A stretch of DNA of 64,000 bases from JAOPZW01 sp963789015 (GTDB lineage Bacteria; Actinomycetota; Thermoleophilia; Solirubrobacterales; Solirubrobacteraceae). The notes beneath the pieces were generated by a model. That model was not told where the DNA came from and made no database searches. It was given only the letters and a program-made list of their open reading frames with translations. The translations under genes and the position numbers were made by a program. The DNA lies in the NCBI GenBank assembly GCA_963789015.1, contig CAWBIU010000003.1, forward strand, positions 310,001 through 374,000. Reading direction: 5' to 3'. Below are positions 29,165-37,289 of the stretch, in pieces. Position 1 is the stretch's first letter. Every line of letters begins with the position of its first letter.

Positions 29165-30691
29165 CTATCCCGAGCGGCCGGGGACCGCGGGCTCGATCGC
29201 CTGATCGGCGTCGTGCGAGCCCGACGGCAGCTCGATGTGCAGGCGCAGGCGGAAGCACGCGCCCTCGCCGGGCTCGGCCTCCATGAGCTCGAGCCCGCCG
29301 CCCATGCGGATCGCGAGCTCGCGGCCGATGGCCAGGCCGAGCCCGAAGCCCACGGGGCCACCGGTGTTCCCGGTACCGCGCTGGAAGCGGGCGAAGATCC
29401 GCTCGCGGTCCTCGGGCGGGACGCCCGGCCCGCTGTCGGCGACGTCGACCGCGGCCCAGCCGCCGTGGTAGGCGGGTGTCACGCGCACCGCCTGCTCGGG
29501 TGGCGAGTAGCGCAGCGCGTTGTCGATCAGGATCCGCACGACCCGCGCCACCGCTCCGGGGTCGCCGGCCGCCCAGCACGGGCCGGGCGGAGCGACGACG
29601 TCGAGCTCGACGTCGCCCTCGCGGGCAGGGAGCGAGAACTCGGCGGCGACGGCGCGGCACAGCTCGCCGAGCTCGACCGGCTCGGCGCGCAGCGGCACGG
29701 CGGCGTCGAGCCGGCTGAGGTCCAGCAGCTCGGTGGCCAGGCGGCGCAGGCGGCCGAGCTCGCTCTGCGCGCCGGCGACCTGGCGCTGGAGGTCCTCGGC
29801 GTCCAGGCGCCCGTCGCGGAGGTCCTCGTCGATCAGCTCGAGGGTGCCCTGCAACGACGTCAGCGGCGTGCGAAGCTCGTGCGAGGCGGTGGCGACGAAG
29901 GCGCGGCGCGCCTCCTCTTGGCGGCGCAGCTCCTCCTGCATCGCGGCGAGCGTGCGGGCCAGGTCGCCGACCTCGTCGCGCCCGGTGTCGACCGGCGGCG
30001 GCGCGTCCGTGCCCTCGGCGGCCACGCGCATGGCCGCGGCGCGCAGTCGCGCCAGCCGGCGCGACAGCGTGCTCGACAGCGCGATGCCGAGCACGATCGC
30101 CGCGATCAGTCCGACGCCCGCGGCGGTCAGGAAGGCGCGCTGGACCTGGCTGACCGCCGCGTCGACGTCGGTCAGCGGCTTCTGCGTGACGAGCAGGAAG
30201 CGGCCGTACTCGGGCGGGTCGCCGTCGGACACGGGCGGCAGCAGCTGCACGACGACCGTGATCGCGTCGCTCGAGACCGATGTGGCGTTCTGCTCCTCGC
30301 GCAGTGACTGCAGGATCAGGCGCTGGGGCAGCGGCGCGTTGTTGTCGGTGTCGTAGATCGTCTGCGGGATCGAGTCGGTCACGAGCACGCGCGCGCCGGT
30401 GCGCTGGCGCAGCGTGAGCGCGCGGCTGAGCACGTCCTGGGTGAGGAAGAAGCGGCGCGCGTCGTCGCTCTCCTTGCGCGTGCGCCGCAGGCTCTCCTCG
30501 ATCGCCCGCTCGAAGCCGAAGGCGTCGGCCTCGGTGGCCGTGGCGAGGTCGTCGCTGCGCTGTGTGCGCAGGCGCTCCTGGAGCGGCGGCAGCAGCGCGG
30601 CGGCCGCGGCCGCGAGGGTGACGACGCTCGTGACGACGAGGGCGACGAGCAGCCGCCAGCGCAGCCCCGAGCGCGGCCGGGGCGCCCTCAC
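29165..30691 (-). CDS. Sensor histidine kinase
   Basis: 508 residues. Two transmembrane helices (about residues 12-35 and 165-190) flank an extracytoplasmic sensor of about 125 residues; HAMP domain about 190-245; HisKA with the phosphoacceptor in FVATASHELRTPLTSL near residue 265; HATPase with the N box ILIDNALRYSP near residue 390, and G boxes DSGPGVPPEDRERIF and GFGLGLAIGREL. The GTG start overlaps the response-regulator stop (GTGA), so the pair is cotranslated. The signal is unknown. Confidence 0.92.
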   Translation of the reverse strand: MRAPRPRSGLRWRLLVALVVTSVVTLAAAAAALLPPLQERLRTQRSDDLATATEADAFGFERAIEESLRRTRKESDDARRFFLTQDVLSRALTLRQRTGARVLVTDSIPQTIYDTDNNAPLPQRLILQSLREEQNATSVSSDAITVVVQLLPPVSDGDPPEYGRFLLVTQKPLTDVDAAVSQVQRAFLTAAGVGLIAAIVLGIALSSTLSRRLARLRAAAMRVAAEGTDAPPPVDTGRDEVGDLARTLAAMQEELRRQEEARRAFVATASHELRTPLTSLQGTLELIDEDLRDGRLDAEDLQRQVAGAQSELGRLRRLATELLDLSRLDAAVPLRAEPVELGELCRAVAAEFSLPAREGDVELDVVAPPGPCWAAGDPGAVARVVRILIDNALRYSPPEQAVRVTPAYHGGWAAVDVADSGPGVPPEDRERIFARFQRGTGNTGGPVGFGLGLAIGRELAIRMGGGLELMEAEPGEGACFRLRLHIELPSGSHDADQAIEPAVPGRSG

Positions 30692-31386
30692 CGCTCCCGG
30701 AAGCGGTAGCCCGCCCCGCGCACGGTGAGGATCAGGCTCGGCTCCTCGGGCTTCTCCTCGAGCTTCTCGCGCAGGTGGCGGATGTGGACGTCGATGGCGC
30801 GCGGGTCGCGGTAGGCGCTGTCGCCCCAGATGGCGCGCAGCAGCTCCTGGCGCGTGAACAGCTTGCCCGGGCGCTCGATGAGGCACGAGAGCACCTCGAA
30901 CTCCGAGAACGTCACGCGCACGGGCGAGCCGTCGACGGTCACCTGGCGGGCGCGCTGGTCGATCGTCACGGGCCCGACGCCGACGACGCCCTCGACGACG
31001 CGCCCCTGGGCGCGGCGCAGGACGGCGCGGATCCGGCTGCGCAGCTCGGCCAGGCCGAACGGCTTGGTGACGTAGTCGTCGGCGCCCGCCTCGAGGCCCT
31101 GGACGACGTCGGCCTCGCTGTCCAGCGCGGTGAGCATGATGATCGGCACGACGGCGCGGCGGGCGCGCAGCGCGCGGGCGACGTCGTGGCCGGCCGGCCC
31201 GGCGCCGAGTGCGACGTCGAGGAGCACGACGTCGAAGTCCTGCTCGGCGGCGCGCGCGAGCGCCTCGCGGCCGTCCGGGACGGCCGTCACGCGGTGACCC
31301 TCGCGCTCGAAGGAGCGCGTGAGCATGTCCCGCAACGGCGCGTCGTCATCGACGACGAGGATGTCCAGCGCGGAGACGCTCTGCAT
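30688..31386 (-). CDS. OmpR-family response regulator
   Basis: 232 residues. Receiver domain with DILVVDDDAPLRDML (acidic pocket), phosphoacceptor Asp in VVLLDVALG near residue 58 and conserved Lys in DDYVTKPFG near residue 107; C-terminal OmpR winged helix (about 130-230) with ELLRAIWGDSAYRDPRAIDVHIRHLREKL. ATG at 31386 chosen because the receiver starts five residues later. Partner is the kinase encoded immediately downstream. Only 40 bp separate it from the divergent EamA gene, with a palindrome in between. Confidence 0.93.
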   Translation of the reverse strand: MQSVSALDILVVDDDAPLRDMLTRSFEREGHRVTAVPDGREALARAAEQDFDVVLLDVALGAGPAGHDVARALRARRAVVPIIMLTALDSEADVVQGLEAGADDYVTKPFGLAELRSRIRAVLRRAQGRVVEGVVGVGPVTIDQRARQVTVDGSPVRVTFSEFEVLSCLIERPGKLFTRQELLRAIWGDSAYRDPRAIDVHIRHLREKLEEKPEEPSLILTVRGAGYRFRER

Positions 31387-31398
31387 TCCCACGTGACA

Positions 31399-31412
31399 GT
31401 AGCGGCCGCTAC
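31399..31412. promoter_or_regulatory. 14-bp palindrome between divergent genes
   Basis: GTAGCGG and CCGCTAC form a perfect uninterrupted palindrome in the 40-bp gap between the response regulator (minus) and the EamA transporter (plus). It overlaps TACTGT (31401-31396), a possible -10 for the regulator gene. Confidence 0.4.
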
Positions 31413-31426
31413 GGTCCCGAGCCGCC

Positions 31427-32275
31427 GTGTCCTCCGTCGCGCTCGTCCTCGTCGTCGCCGCCGCGTTCGCCCACGCGGGCTGGAACCTGCTCGCCAAGAC
31501 GGCGGCCGGGGGCGCGGTCTTCGTCTGGTTGTGCGCCGCCGCGGCGACCGTGATCTACGTGCCCGCGCTCGTCGTCGCCGAGATCGCGGATCCGAGCCCG
31601 ATCGGCCTCGGCGCGATCGGGCTCATGGTCGGCAGCGGCGCGCTGCACGCGCTGTACTTCGTGCTCCTGCAGCGCGGCTACCGCGAGGGTGACCTGTCGC
31701 TCGTCTACCCCCTCGCGCGCGGGACCGGCCCGCTGCTCTCCACGCTGGCGGCGATCGCCTTCCTGTCCGAGCGCCCGAGCGCGCTCGCCCTCGCCGGGGC
31801 GGCGATCATCGTCGCCGCGGTGTTCTCGCTCGCCGGCCGCCCGGGCCACGGCGCGCGCCCGGCGGTCGTCTTCGCACTGCTCACCGGGACGGCGATCGCC
31901 TCCTACACCCTGTGGGACAAGCAGGCCGTCGACGCCCAGGGGCTCTCGCCGGTGACCTACTACTGGGGCACGAACCTGGCCAACGCGGCGATCCTCACGC
32001 CCTTCGTCCTCGGCCGCGGCCGCGAGATGGGCCAGGTGTGGCGCGCCCACCGCCGTCAGGCGCTCGGGGTGGCGGTCCTCAGCCCGCTCGCCTACATCCT
32101 CGTCCTCTTCGCGCTCGTCCACGCTCCGGTCAGCTACGTCGCCCCGGCGCGCGAGCTGAGCATCCTGCTCGCCGCCGCGGCCGGCGCGACGCTGCTCGAT
32201 GAGGGCGACACGCGCCGGCGCATGCTCGCGGCGGCTGCGATCGTCGTCGGGATCGGCTGTCTCGCCATCGGTTAG
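31427..32275 (+). CDS. EamA/DMT-family transporter
   Basis: 282 residues, about ten hydrophobic helices in two five-helix EamA repeats (about 1-140 and 145-282), the usual layout of drug/metabolite exporters. LYFVLLQRGYREGDLSLVYPLARGTGPLL near residues 78-106 is the conserved end of repeat one. GTG start at 31427 with no evident Shine-Dalgarno. Substrate unknown. Confidence 0.85.
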   Translation: MSSVALVLVVAAAFAHAGWNLLAKTAAGGAVFVWLCAAAATVIYVPALVVAEIADPSPIGLGAIGLMVGSGALHALYFVLLQRGYREGDLSLVYPLARGTGPLLSTLAAIAFLSERPSALALAGAAIIVAAVFSLAGRPGHGARPAVVFALLTGTAIASYTLWDKQAVDAQGLSPVTYYWGTNLANAAILTPFVLGRGREMGQVWRAHRRQALGVAVLSPLAYILVLFALVHAPVSYVAPARELSILLAAAAGATLLDEGDTRRRMLAAAAIVVGIGCLAIG

Positions 32276-32284
32276 ATGTCGTTG

Positions 32285-33034
32285 CTAGGGGCCCGCGACC
32301 GCCAGGTACACGGCGACGGCGAGACCCACGAGCGCGATCCCGACGCGCAGCCGCCCGGCCGGGATGCGTCGTGCCAGGCGCGCGCCGGTCGCGCCGCCCG
32401 CGAGGCTGCCGACCGCGAGCGCGGCCGCCATCGGCCAGCGGATCGGCGCGAGCGCCACGAACAGCAGCATCACCGCCGTGTTGGCCGCGCCGAGCAGGAC
32501 GTTCTTGAGCGCGTTGAGCTGGTGCAGCGTGCCCGCCGAGAAGAGCGCGAGCAGCGCGAGCAGCATCACGCCCGCCGCGGCGCCGAAGTAGCCGGCGTAG
32601 ACGGAGGCGACGAGGGTCGAGGCCCACGCCGCGTGGCGCCGCCAGCCGCTGTCGTCGATGTGCGTGCGCACGATCCACGGCTGGGCGAGCAGCAGCAGGC
32701 ACGAGCCGCCGATCAGCGCCGGGACGATCGCCTCGAACAGCTCCTCGGGCGTCGAGAGCAGCAGGATCCCGCCCCCGACCGCTCCGATCAGCGAGGGCGC
32801 GACGAGGCGGCGCAGCCGCGCGCGCTGCGGGCTGAGCTCCTCGCGCGACGCCGTCGCGGCGCCGACGGCGATGGTCACGAGGCCGACGCTGTTGGTGACG
32901 TTCGCGCTCAGCGGCGGCACGCCGAAGGCGAGCAGCACCGGGAAGCTGATGATCGAGGCGCCGCCCGCGAGGGCGCTCGTCGTCCCGGCGAGCAGCCCGG
33001 CGAGGACGAGCGCCAGGCCCTGCAGCAGGGTCAC
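32285..33034 (-). CDS. TauE/SafE-family membrane exporter
   Basis: 249 residues with about eight hydrophobic helices. The N-terminal GLLAGTTSALAGGASIISFPVLLAFG and SANVTNSVGL blocks and the repeat GYFGAAAGVMLLALL near residue 140 are typical of TauE/SafE proteins, which export sulfite or sulfo-organic anions. GTG start overlaps the stop of the GntR gene (GTGA); the regulator probably controls it. Substrate not determinable. Confidence 0.88.
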   Translation of the reverse strand: MTLLQGLALVLAGLLAGTTSALAGGASIISFPVLLAFGVPPLSANVTNSVGLVTIAVGAATASREELSPQRARLRRLVAPSLIGAVGGGILLLSTPEELFEAIVPALIGGSCLLLLAQPWIVRTHIDDSGWRRHAAWASTLVASVYAGYFGAAAGVMLLALLALFSAGTLHQLNALKNVLLGAANTAVMLLFVALAPIRWPMAAALAVGSLAGGATGARLARRIPAGRLRVGIALVGLAVAVYLAVAGP

Positions 33035-33816
33035 GTCGCGGGCTCGCCGGGACGCAGGTCGACCGCGTACTCGGCCCGATCGCCGCGGATGCGGTGGGCG
33101 ACGTGGGCGAGTCGGCGCCCGTGCTGGTCGACGTTCCCGCCGGAGAGCAGGAGCAGCGCGGCCCCGGGCGCGACGTCGAGCTGCTCGGCGTCGGCGTCGT
33201 CCGCGGGCGCGGCGCCGAAGAGGCGGTCGGCGCGCAGCATCCGCAGCCCGTGGCGCTCGAGCAGGCGGGCGTAGAGGGAGGTCTGCGGGCCGACGTCGAA
33301 GTCCGGATACAGCAGCGATGCCGGGATCCACGTCAGCGTCAGCGACCACGGGACGTCGGCGACGACGCGCCGCAGGCGCAGCCGCGCGACCGGCCCCGGG
33401 AACGCCGGGAACGGTCCGCCCGGGACGGTCTCGCCGTCCTCGCGGGCGATTCCGAGCAGCTCCTGGCGCACGGACAGCCCCTGCTCGCGCATCGCCTCGG
33501 TCAGGCTCGCGTCGAAGCCGCCGATCCGGTGGCGGACCGGCGCCTGCGCCACGAAGCTGCCGACGCCGTGCTCGCGGCGGACGAGGCCCTGGCGCACGAG
33601 CACGCTCAGCGCCTCGCGCGCGGTCAGCCGGTTGACGCCGTAGGCGCGGGCGATGGCCGGCTCGGCGGGCAGCCGCAGCCCGGGGGAGAGGACGCCGTCG
33701 CGGATCCGCGCCTCGAGGTCGTCGGCGACCTGGCGGTAGAGCGCGCCGGCGCGAGCCCCGCGGCGCACCGCGGTCGCGGTGAAGGGCAGGTCTGTGGGTG
33801 CCGCCGAAACCGGCAT
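33031..33816 (-). CDS. GntR-family regulator, HutC/UTRA type
   Basis: 261 residues. N-terminal winged helix (about residues 18-85) with YRQVADDLEARIRDGVLSPGLRLPAEPAIARAYGVNRLTAREAL; C-terminal UTRA effector domain (about 100-255) of the chorismate-lyase fold, including PWSLTLTWIPASLLYPDF. The ATG at 33816 has TAGAAT 8 bases upstream and no Shine-Dalgarno, suggesting a leaderless transcript. That hexamer overlaps a perfect palindrome, consistent with autoregulation. Downstream partner is a TauE/SafE exporter, so the effector may be a sulfur-containing or sugar-phosphate ligand (inference). Confidence 0.9.
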   Translation of the reverse strand: MPVSAAPTDLPFTATAVRRGARAGALYRQVADDLEARIRDGVLSPGLRLPAEPAIARAYGVNRLTAREALSVLVRQGLVRREHGVGSFVAQAPVRHRIGGFDASLTEAMREQGLSVRQELLGIAREDGETVPGGPFPAFPGPVARLRLRRVVADVPWSLTLTWIPASLLYPDFDVGPQTSLYARLLERHGLRMLRADRLFGAAPADDADAEQLDVAPGAALLLLSGGNVDQHGRRLAHVAHRIRGDRAEYAVDLRPGEPAT

Positions 33817-33824
33817 CTGCAGGG

Positions 33825-33840
33825 ATTCTAGACGTCTAGA
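33825..33840 (-). promoter_or_regulatory. GntR autoregulatory operator overlapping the -10 box
   Basis: TCTAGAC and GTCTAGA form a perfect 14-bp palindrome at 33827-33840. The TAGAAT -10 hexamer of the gntR gene (33830-33825) overlaps its edge. HutC-type GntR proteins bind similar GT/AC-centred palindromes. The site also lies about 60 bp upstream of cysS, so it could affect that promoter. Confidence 0.65.
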
Positions 33841-33900
33841 TGAGTTCCTGGACGCCCGATGACCAGCCGGATCGCCCGTCCGTTGCGTACATTGGCCGTC

Positions 33901-35259
33901 GTGGCCACGATCCGCCTGCACGACACGCGCTCGCGCGAGCTGACCGAGCTGCGCCCGCGCACGCCCGGCCGCGTCGGCATCTACGCGTGCGGGCCGACGG
34001 TCTACAACCGCATCCACGTCGGCAACGCGCGCCCCTACGTCGTGTTCTCGCTGCTCAAGCGCTATCTCGAGCACGAGGGCCTCGACGTCACGTTCGTCGC
34101 CAACGTCACCGACGTCAACGACAAGATCTACGACGCGGCGCGGCCGCTCGGCCGGCCCAGCGACGAGCTCGCGCGCGAGATGACCGCGCGCTACGTCGAG
34201 GACACCGACCTGCTCGAGCTCGGCCGGCCCGACGCCGAGCCGCTGGCCAGCGAGACGATCGGCCCGATCGTCGACCTCATCCAGGCCCTGATCGACAATG
34301 GCAGCGCCTATGCGGTCGACGGCGACGTCTACTTCCGCGTGCGCTCCGACCCCGGCTACGGGACGCTCAGCCACCGCGCCGTCGACGACATGGACCAGGG
34401 CGAGGGCGTCGAGGGGGCCGATCGCAAGGAGGACCCGCTCGATTTCGCCCTCTGGAAGGCGCAGAAGGAGGGCGAGGACACCGCCTGGGACGCGCCCTGG
34501 GGCCGCGGGCGCCCGGGCTGGCACATCGAGTGCTCGGCGATGGCCGAGGAGCTGCTCGGCGTCGGCTTCGAGATCCACGGCGGCGGCAACGACCTGACCT
34601 TCCCGCATCACGAGAACGAGGCGGCGCAGACGCGTGCGGGCCGCGGGGCCGAGCTCGCCCAGATCTGGATGCACAACGGGATGCTGCAGTTCGGCGGCGA
34701 GAAGATGGCCAAGAGCGTCGGCAACATCGAGTCGCTCGGCGACGCGGTGGCGCGCTGGGGCCGCGACGCGCTCGTGCTCTTCTTCTGCGCCGGCCACTAC
34801 CGCCAGCCCGTGCAGTACTCCGAGGACACGCTGCGCGCCGCGCAGGCCGGCGTGCGCCGCTTCCGCGAGGCCGCGCGGCTCCTGCATCCGGGCGACTCGC
34901 CCGATGACATGGCGGCCCTGCGCGACCGCTTCTTCGCTGCACTTGGGGATGATTTCAACACCCAGGAGGCGCTCGCGGCGGCCTACGACTGGGTTCGCGA
35001 GTCCAACCGCCGGGGCGGCGTCGGAGACGCCCACCTGCGCGAGATGCTCGGCGTCCTGGGGCTCGAGAACCTGCTCGACGCCGATGCCGGCGCGGCGGGC
35101 GCGGACGCCACCGCGCAGAAGCTGCTCGAGCGCCGCGAGGCCGCGCGCGCGGCGCGCGACTTCGCCGAGGCCGACCGCCTGCGCGACGAGCTCGGCGCCC
35201 TCGGCTGGCAGGTCCGCGACGCGCCCGGCGGCGCCGAGCTCGTCCGCGCCGACCGGTGA
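33901..35259 (+). CDS. cysS: Cysteinyl-tRNA synthetase
   Basis: Charges tRNA-Cys. 452 residues from the GTG at 33901, which begins MATIRLHDTRSREL. Zinc/cysteine site in YACGPTVYN; the HIGH motif appears as HVGN (IHVGNARPYVVF); further zinc ligands in HIECSAMA and HGGGNDLTFPHHENE; the KMSKS loop appears as KMAKS. C-terminal helical anticodon domain. TACATT at 33888-33893 ends 7 bases before the start and there is no Shine-Dalgarno, so the mRNA is probably leaderless; starts further upstream in frame are rejected. Overlaps rlmB at GTGA. Confidence 0.95.
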   Translation: MATIRLHDTRSRELTELRPRTPGRVGIYACGPTVYNRIHVGNARPYVVFSLLKRYLEHEGLDVTFVANVTDVNDKIYDAARPLGRPSDELAREMTARYVEDTDLLELGRPDAEPLASETIGPIVDLIQALIDNGSAYAVDGDVYFRVRSDPGYGTLSHRAVDDMDQGEGVEGADRKEDPLDFALWKAQKEGEDTAWDAPWGRGRPGWHIECSAMAEELLGVGFEIHGGGNDLTFPHHENEAAQTRAGRGAELAQIWMHNGMLQFGGEKMAKSVGNIESLGDAVARWGRDALVLFFCAGHYRQPVQYSEDTLRAAQAGVRRFREAARLLHPGDSPDDMAALRDRFFAALGDDFNTQEALAAAYDWVRESNRRGGVGDAHLREMLGVLGLENLLDADAGAAGADATAQKLLERREAARAARDFAEADRLRDELGALGWQVRDAPGGAELVRADR

Positions 35260-36023
35260 GCCGGTCGCGCCCACCGCGCCGCCCCGGACGGCCGGGCGCC
35301 CGGGCCCCTGAGGAGCCGGCGGCCAACCTCTTCGGCCGCAACCCGATCCGCGAGGCGCTGCGTGCGGGCCGGCGGCCCGTGCACCGCGTGTGGGCGACGG
35401 AGGGCGCCGCACGGGAGCCGTGGCTCGAGCGCTCGGGCGTGCCCGTCGACATCACCGACGCCGCCGCGCTCTCGGCGCTGGCCGGCAGCGACGGGCACCA
35501 GGGCATCTGCGCGCTCGCGGACCCGTTCCCGTACGCGGACGCCGCCGAGCTGCTTGCGCGCCCCGCGCCGCTGATCGTCGCCCTGGACGAGGTCCAGGAC
35601 CCGCACAACCTCGGCGCCGTCGTGCGCACCGCCGAGTGCGCCGGGGCCGACGGCGTCGTCATCGGCGAGCGCCGGGCCGCGCAGGTCACGGGCGCCGTGG
35701 CCAAGGCGTCGGCGGGAGCGGTCGAACACCTTCCGATCGCTCGCGTGCGCAACCTGACCGACTTCCTGGCCGACGCCAAGGAGGCGGGCTGCTGGGTCTA
35801 CGGCGCCGCCGCCGACGGCGCGGTGGCGTACACCGATCCCGACTGGAACGGCCCCGTCGTGCTCGTCCTGGGCGCGGAGGGAAGGGGCTTGCGGCCGCGC
35901 GTGGCGTCCGCCTGCGACGCCCTCGTCGCGCTGCCGATCCGGGGGCGGATCGGATCGCTCAACGTCAGCGCCGCCGCGGCCGCCCTGCTGTACGGCATCT
36001 TGCATCGCCGCACGAGCGCTTGA
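35256..36023 (+). CDS. rlmB: 23S rRNA 2'-O-methyltransferase RlmB (SpoU family)
   Basis: 255 residues. Basic, Pro/Arg-rich first 20 residues, a substrate-binding N-terminal domain (LFGRNPIREALRAGRRPVHRV), and the SPOUT catalytic domain with motif 1 LDEVQDPHNLGAVVRTAECAGADGVVI, motif 2 VLVLGAEGRGLRP and motif 3 LPIRGRIGSLNVSAAAAALLY. Methylates a guanosine in the 23S rRNA in characterised homologues. Its stop codon overlaps the -35 box of the downstream sigma-factor promoter. Coupled to cysS, as in many Gram-positive genomes. Confidence 0.94.
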   Translation: MSRSRPPRRPGRPGARAPEEPAANLFGRNPIREALRAGRRPVHRVWATEGAAREPWLERSGVPVDITDAAALSALAGSDGHQGICALADPFPYADAAELLARPAPLIVALDEVQDPHNLGAVVRTAECAGADGVVIGERRAAQVTGAVAKASAGAVEHLPIARVRNLTDFLADAKEAGCWVYGAAADGAVAYTDPDWNGPVVLVLGAEGRGLRPRVASACDALVALPIRGRIGSLNVSAAAAALLYGILHRRTSA

Positions 36024-36048
36024 CAACGCTCCATAAGTCTGGGATAAA
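36020..36048 (+). promoter_or_regulatory. Promoter of the SigH-like gene
   Basis: A consensus -35 TTGACA (36020-36025) is separated by 17 bases from GATAAA (36043-36048). Transcription would begin near 36055, leaving a leader of about 135 nt before the GTG at 36191. Confidence 0.65.
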
Positions 36049-36190
36049 GCCGCGCAACTTGACGCTCGACTTGAGGTTGAGGCGTCGTTCATAGCAGTGC
36101 AGGATGCAGTTGGCGCCAGGGGAGGAGTGCGCCACTGAGCAACCAGCCCATCCCGCCGGCGCCGCCGAGCGGGGGACGAAAGGAACGCTC

Positions 36191-36838
36191 GTGGCCCGTC
36201 TCTCCCCGAACACTCAATCTCAAGTACAGGTTGAGGACGGATATCTCATCGCCCTGGCGAAGCAGGGCGACGCGACCTCGTACGAGCGCCTCGTGCGCCG
36301 CTACTACGGGTTCGTGCGCCTCAAGGCCTCTTCGTACTTCCTCGCCGGCGGCGACAGCGACGATCTGATCCAGGAGGGCCTCGTCGGCCTCTACAAGGCG
36401 ATCCGGGACTTCCGCTCCGACCGCGAGTCGAGCTTCCGCAACTTCGCCGAGCTCTGCATCACGCGCCAGATCATCACCGCGGTGAAGACGGCGACGCGCA
36501 ACAAGCACACGCCGCTGAACCAGTACGTCAGCTTCTCGGCGTCGCCGGCCAGCTCGCTCGACGGCGAGCCGACGCTCGACGAGGTGATCCCGGGACCGTC
36601 CGTCCACGATCCGGTCAACCAGGTCATCTCCTCCGAGGAGCTGCAGTCGCTCGTCGCGTGCCTCTCGACCGCGCTGTCGGACCTCGAGTCGCGCGTGCTC
36701 GCCCTGTACCTCGACGGCTACAGCTACGAGCTCGTGGGCGACCGCCTCGGCTGTGACACGAAGACGGTGGACAACGCGCTGCAGCGGGTGAAGCGCAAGG
36801 TGGGCGCCCACCTCGCGACGCGCAACGTGCTGCTGTAA
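36191..36838 (+). CDS. sigH: SigH-like RNA polymerase sigma factor
   Basis: 215 residues. Region 2 contains DLIQEGLVGLYKAIRDF and FRNFAELCITRQIITAVKTATR, the pattern of Bacillus SigH (sigma-30); region 4 near residues 155-205 has LESRVLALYLDGYSYELVGDRLGCDTKTVDNALQRVKRK. The GTG at 36191 has AAAGGA six bases upstream and is preferred over the frame opening at 36104. In Bacillus sigH also follows cysS-rlmB, so family and position agree. The leader contains a long-range inverted repeat reaching into codons 8-12. Target genes are unknown. Confidence 0.88.
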   Translation: MARLSPNTQSQVQVEDGYLIALAKQGDATSYERLVRRYYGFVRLKASSYFLAGGDSDDLIQEGLVGLYKAIRDFRSDRESSFRNFAELCITRQIITAVKTATRNKHTPLNQYVSFSASPASSLDGEPTLDEVIPGPSVHDPVNQVISSEELQSLVACLSTALSDLESRVLALYLDGYSYELVGDRLGCDTKTVDNALQRVKRKVGAHLATRNVLL

Positions 36839-36847
36839 TCACGTGTC

Positions 36848-37219
36848 GTGAGTGCCGTCGCGATCGTCGTCATCGTCGTCGTCGTCCTGCTGATCCTCCT
36901 GTTCGTCGGGGGACTGGTCGCCAACGCGCGCCACAACCGCGCGGAGGAGGACGCGCTGCGCGCCGAGCTCGAGGTCGCCAACCAGGCGCTCGCGCAGGCC
37001 CACGCGCAGGACAAGGGTTGGGACCGCGGGCTCCTCGAGCAGGCCGCCAAGGAGGCGTTCGCTGAACGCTCCGCGGCCGACGTCACCGACCTGCACCTCG
37101 TGCAGGTCGTCGACCGGCCGGGCACCGAGGACGACCAGGCCGTGTTCCGCGTCGTCACCGACCACGGCTACGAGTACCTGCACCTGGCCCGCCACGGCGA
37201 GGCCTGGGTGCCGCGCTGA
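36848..37219 (+). CDS. Small single-pass membrane protein, unknown function
   Basis: 123 residues. A long hydrophobic helix at residues 3-25 is followed by a charged helical stretch (about 28-62, coiled-coil-like) and a compact C-terminal domain of about 55 residues ending in the aromatic-rich HGYEYLHLARHGEAWVPR. Begins 9 bases after the sigma-factor stop, GTG start, so it may be cotranscribed. No family recognised. Confidence 0.7.
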   Translation: MSAVAIVVIVVVVLLILLFVGGLVANARHNRAEEDALRAELEVANQALAQAHAQDKGWDRGLLEQAAKEAFAERSAADVTDLHLVQVVDRPGTEDDQAVFRVVTDHGYEYLHLARHGEAWVPR

Positions 37220-37234
37220 GCGGGCCGTGAACGA

Positions 37235-37267
37235 CGAGGGGCCCGCCGCGACGCGGCGAGCCCCTCG
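37235..37267. terminator. Bidirectional terminator hairpin
   Basis: CGAGGGGC (37235-37242) pairs with GCCCCTCG (37260-37267), with an inner GCCGC/GCGGC stem. It lies between the plus-strand small membrane gene and the 3' end of the minus-strand FN3 protein gene. Confidence 0.7.
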
Positions 37268-37289
37268 GGTCTGCTGCTTCCGGACGGCG

